Shown here: piece after piece, positions 60,260-64,000 of the stretch
Layout: each line of letters opens with the position of its first letter
How positions within the stretch are numbered: position 1 is the first letter of the stretch
NCBI GenBank assembly: GCA_036429605.1
Contig: CM071590.1
Span: 3,286,001 to 3,350,000, forward strand
DNA length: 64,000 bases
Origin: Cladobotryum mycophilum
Lineage: Eukaryota > Ascomycota > Sordariomycetes > Hypocreales > Hypocreaceae
Direction of reading: 5' to 3'
Program-made: the position numbers and the translations under genes
Notes under the pieces: generated by a model
Told to the model about the DNA's origin: nothing
What the model saw: only the letters and a program-made list of their open reading frames with translations
The model's database searches: none

Positions 60260-60817
60260 ATGGATCACTCATCCATCATGGACGACACTCTAGCCACCCA
60301 CCTCCTCTCCTCCCTCCTACCGCCCGACCTCGTCAACCTCGTCAACAAGAACCTCCTGCACCCAAACTCCCCCGGCCAGGCCCTCTACCACACCGTCCTC
60401 CAAAACGCCCGCCGCGTCTACGCCTCCCTCCTCCCCCTCCTCCAGCCCCTATTCGACCGCCTCCTCTCCCTGCTCGAGGACAACCAGGGCTACGTCGACG
60501 TCCTCGTGCCCCTCATGGTGCTCGTCACCCTCGTCTTCGTCATGAACTGGGTCCGCCGCATCATAATGTGGTGCACGCGGCTCGCCATGCGCGCCGTCTT
60601 CTGGTCCTGCGTCGTCGCCCTGGCCGCCTGGATCTGGAACCGGGGCGTGATAGAGAGCGCGAGGGATGCCGCCATCGTCGGCGCAAAGGTCGTCGGCTAC
60701 CTGGCCGTCCTAAAGGACGTGTGGTTGGACGAATATAAGCGATACGAGGGAGCCCAGGCGACGGGGCGGTGGGACGAGTTCAGCCATACAAGGCGAAGCA
60801 CCGCTGGTGGCTACTAA
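60260..60817 (+). CDS. APQ12: Apq12-like nuclear envelope/ER membrane protein
   Basis: Single exon of 185 residues. An amphipathic N-terminal half (LLPPDLVNLVNKNLL...LLPLLQPLFDRLLSLLEDN) is followed by two membrane segments, about residues 76-95 (VDVLVPLMVLVTLVFVMNWV) and 107-126 (AVFWSCVVALAAWIW), with a short basic loop RRIIMWCTR between them, and a polar C-terminal tail. This arrangement, with NRGV after the second segment, matches the Apq12 family. In yeast Apq12 sits in the nuclear envelope and ER and affects nuclear pore assembly, mRNA export and membrane lipid balance. Codon use is strongly C-ending in the first half. No intron is needed. The start context ACCATGG is excellent. Confidence 0.85.
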   Translation: MDHSSIMDDTLATHLLSSLLPPDLVNLVNKNLLHPNSPGQALYHTVLQNARRVYASLLPLLQPLFDRLLSLLEDNQGYVDVLVPLMVLVTLVFVMNWVRRIIMWCTRLAMRAVFWSCVVALAAWIWNRGVIESARDAAIVGAKVVGYLAVLKDVWLDEYKRYEGAQATGRWDEFSHTRRSTAGGY

Positions 60818-61291
60818 GTGCTCCTTTTCTTCGTCTTCCTTCGTCTCTTTTTTTCTTTTTCTTTTCCTTTCTTTCTTGGTTCACGAAATGTCATGATGGG
60901 ATTGCATGTTTCTTGTTTTTGTTTTTGTTTTTTTGGGAATGTTTACGATATATGAGCTAAGGCGGGGCGGTATATGATCAAGGAGGAGGGCAACAAACCG
61001 GAAAGCAAATTGGAAAGGGCAACATTCATCATCATCGTCATCGTCATCATCATCAACCGCATATCCACATCATTGGGGATGGAGTTTGTTCCGCAAGTAA
61101 AGCAACATATGTAATGAGCAATTGAGATTTAGTCTACTCAATCCATGCTTCTTTTTTCCCGAGGCAAATCAACCAAACGCCGTCGCTATGCAAATGACCT
61201 GAAATAATCCAACATCCTTTTTTCCTGATGCCTTTTTCCTTTCCTGCCCTTTTTGTTTTTAAATTGCTTGCTTCTCTACATATACATGTAT
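60818..61291. other. Intergenic region between convergent genes
   Basis: 3' flanks of Apq12 (+) and GPN3 (-). Holds T-rich tracts (TTTTTG repeats near 60915) and an ATC microsatellite (about 61026-61056). No gene. Confidence 0.7.
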
Positions 61292-62463
61292 TTAGTCTTC
61301 ATGCTCTTCGTCATTCTCGTGTTCATCCTCGTCATTGGGCTCCTTGGGGTCTTGAGCCTCGTGATACTGAATGCAATCGTCAATGTAGCTCAAGATGCTA
61401 CCCACGCTGTCTTCGTCTGTCACGTCTAGCCTCAGGTAGTTAATCATGCTGAAGCTTTCAATCAGGCCTGCTACAGCTCGGTTCAATCGTCTGAAGCTTG
61501 CACCCTTCATAACCTGGCCCTTGTCATCTGGACGTGTAGACTCGTCCTCGTCAGGGCCCTCGGTGATTTGTCTGGCACGTTCCATGGGGTCATCATCTAG
61601 GAGGCTTGTATCTGGGGTAAGGAACTTTTTCAGGTCCTTCTTCCTGACCTGGTCTTTCACGAGGTCCATCTTGGAGAGGACGTTGATGTGAGGAACTTCG
61701 AGCATAAGCATGGCACTCATGGCACTGAGAGTGCCGGCAAAGAACTTGGCGCGATCCACCACGAATGTGGCCTCAAGGAGGTATACAGCTGCCAAGCGAA
61801 TGTCCAAGGCCCCAGATTGTGTGAGGAACTTTACTAGGGTCGGGAGAATGGGAATGTGCGTGTAGAGCTCGATTTGGCCTGGCATGTCGATGATGATGAG
61901 GTATTCTTCGGTGAGAGAGTCGAGGGCCTCTGTGAGCCAGTCGAGGTTCTCCATCAAAAACTCGAAGCAATAGATGAGACCACCATTGGGCCCGAGGCCC
62001 ACCTCTTCCATGGCATCGTGTAGGGATATGAGCTCCTTGATGTCGAGGTCTGGTTGGTGTTCGAAGGTCTCGGCAGCCGGGTCGAGATTGATGTAAAAGG
62101 CGGAGCGACGATTCAGTTGCAAATGGGTAATGAGGGCGGCGCAGAATGTAGACTATTGAGAGAGAGAGAGACATGATTAGTCCTAAGCGGTCATACCCGA
62201 CATGCCCATCCTTCCATCCATCGATCCATCCATTATCCATCCCCTAGGAAGAGATGTGGTAACATGCTCTCGCAGGATTTGTGACAAGGAGTAAGCCTTT
62301 GCGAATGGGAAGGATTCCAAAGGATGGGGGAGCCTATAGAGGCTTCTTCCTATGGTTTGACCAGCAATGCAGGTAAGACGATGGGATGGAACGTCTTAAT
62401 TTATTGATTACGTACCTTTCCCGCGCCAGCAGGGCCCATCACCATGGCGCCAAATTTACTCAT
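61292..62463 (-). CDS. GPN3: GPN-loop GTPase 3
   Basis: Exons 62416-62463 and 61292-62152 on the minus strand give 302 residues. The intron splits the P-loop exactly after GPAGAGK (Lys 16) and before ST. Motifs: G1 GPAGAGKST (10-18), NLDPA (38-42), the family-defining GPN loop GPNGG (70-74), G3-like DMPGQIELYTH, and G4-like SKMDLV. The C-terminal tail is very acidic (EPNDEDEHENDEEHED). GPN proteins form dimers that help assemble RNA polymerase II (and III) in the cytoplasm and bring it into the nucleus; GPN3 partners with GPN1. The order MSKFGAMVMGPAGAGKSTFC at the N-terminus separates GPN3 from GPN1 and GPN2. The intron carries a GA tract by its acceptor. Confidence 0.94.
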
Positions 62464-63883
62464 GATTGCGACGGTGTGCGTGTGTGCGTATGTGTCTTGA
62501 AGGCTTCGGGGACCGACAAGGAGGTGGCGTTCAAAAGGAGTAAAAGTAAAAAAAAAAAATTGACCATACAGAAGGTTCAAGGGTAGGAGAATGTTTGGAT
62601 GCAGTGGAGGGGAATGGATTTGAGGGATTGGAAAATGCGCCGAATAGAGTAATGGTGGGGGCCCCGCCGTCAGATGCTGCTGCTTCCCTCTAAAAAAGGG
62701 TCCCTCTTTCCAAGACACTTCAGACCGCTGAGAAAAACAAGACGCTGCAGAGGTGAAACTGCCAGGCACGTTGTGGAAGGCGGTGAGGCTATAGGACAGT
62801 TTTTTATTCGTTGAGTGTGTGTGTGTGTGTCTGTCTGTGTCTGTGACACATGCAAAGCCGACTCCGCAATATTCACTTTGACGTAGAAGGAAAGGGAAAA
62901 GGGAGAGAAAGAAAAAAATAAGTAAAGAGACTGCCAAATGGAGGCGGGGTCGGGTCGGGGACAACAGAATCTGTTGCTGTGTGAGAGAGCAAATGAGGAT
63001 GAGGGGTCCTCCTTGCCGTCCAAGCAAGCCAAGCCGCCCGTTGTGCTAAAAAAGTACCGAGTACAAGTACCTCAATGTACTTTTGATAGGAACGGCATAA
63101 CGTGAGAGAGGGCTTTTGTTGAAGAAAACGAGACTTCTTTCTGAGTAAGATGGCGGGCTTACGCATAAACTTGACAAGATATGGCGCAATTCTGTGGAGT
63201 ATCATGATAAAAAATCATAGCATCTACTTGCCGCTACTCCTATCGTATGGTGCAGAGCCAAGTATTGCACTAACCCGACCAATCTTCGGTACGACCTTGA
63301 AACCCGATCGATGTGCCCCCCAAGCTTTTTTTCTGGCACCATCCATCCACAAGGTACCTGCCTAGTACCTCCGTACCGTCGTAACTAATGGATGATGACC
63401 CCCCGTCGCGAAGAAAAAAGACGTGCTTGGTGCTTGTATTCCGTACCTGCGCCTGCCTTTACTCTCTGCCATTTCTCACTCCGACCGAGACTCGGACTCG
63501 GTCTACTACTAGTCGCAAGTACTCACTCACTACAAGCCCAGCCAAGCCAAAAGATAGATAAATCAAATCTCCTCCTCCTCCTCTTCCTCCTTCTTCTCCC
63601 GCCATCTTCTTTTCCTCCCAACCATCTTTCCCCTATCGCATCAATCTCCTCATCCATCATCCTATAAATCTCCTGGTATGTTCATTGTCCATTGTTCCCT
63701 CTGACTTTCAATTGATTCAACCCTGAAAGCAATCTCTTCCTCCCCGCCTTCTCGCTAACGTACTCACCCGCGCAGTTCTTTTTTCGGAGACTTCCTTGTC
63801 GGTGACTTTTGGTCGTATCACCTCAACAATTTTCTCTCACCTACCATACCCTTTCACCACCTAATCACCACACATCCGCCATC
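62464..63883. other. Divergent intergenic region with 5' leader intron
   Basis: Promoters of GPN3 (-) and the last gene (+). It contains an A run (about 62546-62555), a GT repeat (about 62814-62832), a cluster of GTACCGAGTACAAGTACC-like motifs (63055-63073), and CT-rich blocks near 63570-63620. A leader intron is listed separately. No other gene supported. Confidence 0.55.
63676..63775 (+). other. Probable 5'UTR intron
   Basis: GTATGT donor, GCTAACG branch sequence about 20 bases before the end, and GCGCAG acceptor, 108 bases upstream of the next ATG. Leader introns are common in highly expressed fungal genes. Confidence 0.6.
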
Positions 63884-63946
63884 ATGTCTCCCGCCGCCAA
63901 CGGTACCAACGGTTTCTCCAAGAACTCGGGAACCTTTCTCTTCACT
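63884..63946 (+). CDS. First exon of a gene running off the window, probably S-adenosylmethionine synthetase
   Basis: MSPAANGTNGFSKNSGTFLFT, followed by a GTAGGT donor in phase 0. Fungal SAM synthetases begin with a short variable, Asn/Gly/Ser-rich tail and then FLFTSESVGEGHP; the frame here stops exactly after FLFT, so the next exon would be expected to start with SES. The enzyme makes S-adenosylmethionine from methionine and ATP in the cytosol. The CT-rich leader and leader intron fit a strongly expressed housekeeping gene. With only 21 residues visible, the call rests on the FLFT motif and gene-start style; another protein remains possible. Confidence 0.5.
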
Positions 63947-64000
63947 GTAGGTTAACCCCCTCTTTCCTGTCCGGCGCATCGCCCCCCCGCCACTTCGGCG

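Noticed and set aside
59842..60738. 298-codon plus-strand ORF overlapping Apq12
   Set aside because: Made of poly-Ser, His and Arg/Pro from pyrimidine repeats and the out-of-frame Apq12 sequence; the Apq12 frame has two membrane segments and a family match.

Overview
The window looks like nuclear DNA of a filamentous ascomycete (Pezizomycotina), most likely a Sordariomycete and possibly Hypocreales. The reasons are genes split by short introns (about 50-110 nt, GTRNGT donor, CTAAC-like branch sequence, YAG acceptor), long 5' leaders rich in CT tracts, no operons, and protein families typical of moulds: an Ssk2/OS-4 MAPKKK, an NrtA-type nitrate transporter, Kre9/KNH-type GPI proteins and HSPA12-like Hsp70 relatives. 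The order-level guess is inference; no marker gene here settles it.

Layout. 1.6-8.7 kb: a DHA1-type MFS transporter (+), two tandem DNA hairpins, a secreted histidine-phosphatase-like protein (-), and a peroxisomal SPS19-type 2,4-dienoyl-CoA reductase ending in a PTS1 signal (-). 8.7-20.8 kb: about 12 kb almost without genes; the only coding candidate is a 54-residue Cys-rich ORF near 12.3 kb. 20.8-31.1 kb: the MAPKKK of the HOG pathway (+), cytidine deaminase (+), a secreted Pro/Thr-rich repeat protein (-), and a Ser/Pro-rich basic protein (-). 31.1-40.4 kb: a long intergenic stretch, then two tandem, diverged copies of an HSPA12-like Hsp70 ATPase gene, both carrying lesions. 40.7-52.8 kb: a WDR5/Swd3-like WD40 protein (-), a GPI-anchored Kre9/KNH protein (+), a nitrate transporter (-), and NAD-dependent methylene-THF dehydrogenase (+). 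55.5-64 kb: a large conserved protein of unknown function (+), Apq12 (+), the GPN3 GTPase (-), and the first exon of what is probably S-adenosylmethionine synthetase (+), running off the end.

Most genes are unrelated housekeeping or cell-surface genes; I see no biosynthetic cluster, transposon with coding capacity, CRISPR array, or convincing tRNA or rRNA. One indirect link is one-carbon metabolism: MTD1 and the putative SAM synthetase lie about 12 kb apart, probably by chance.

The observations I rate highest are: (1) three otherwise well-formed genes (5.4, 26.3 and 28.5 kb) are each broken by the apparent loss of exactly one base in a G/C run, a pattern that points to homopolymer errors in the assembly rather than to three pseudogenes; (2) the tandem Hsp70-like pair with a TGG-to-TAG change in a CpA context; (3) two long adjacent hairpins between convergent genes; (4) short palindromic motifs recurring only between genes; (5) the 12-kb desert upstream of the MAPKKK. 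I did not find a clear-cut new biological system.
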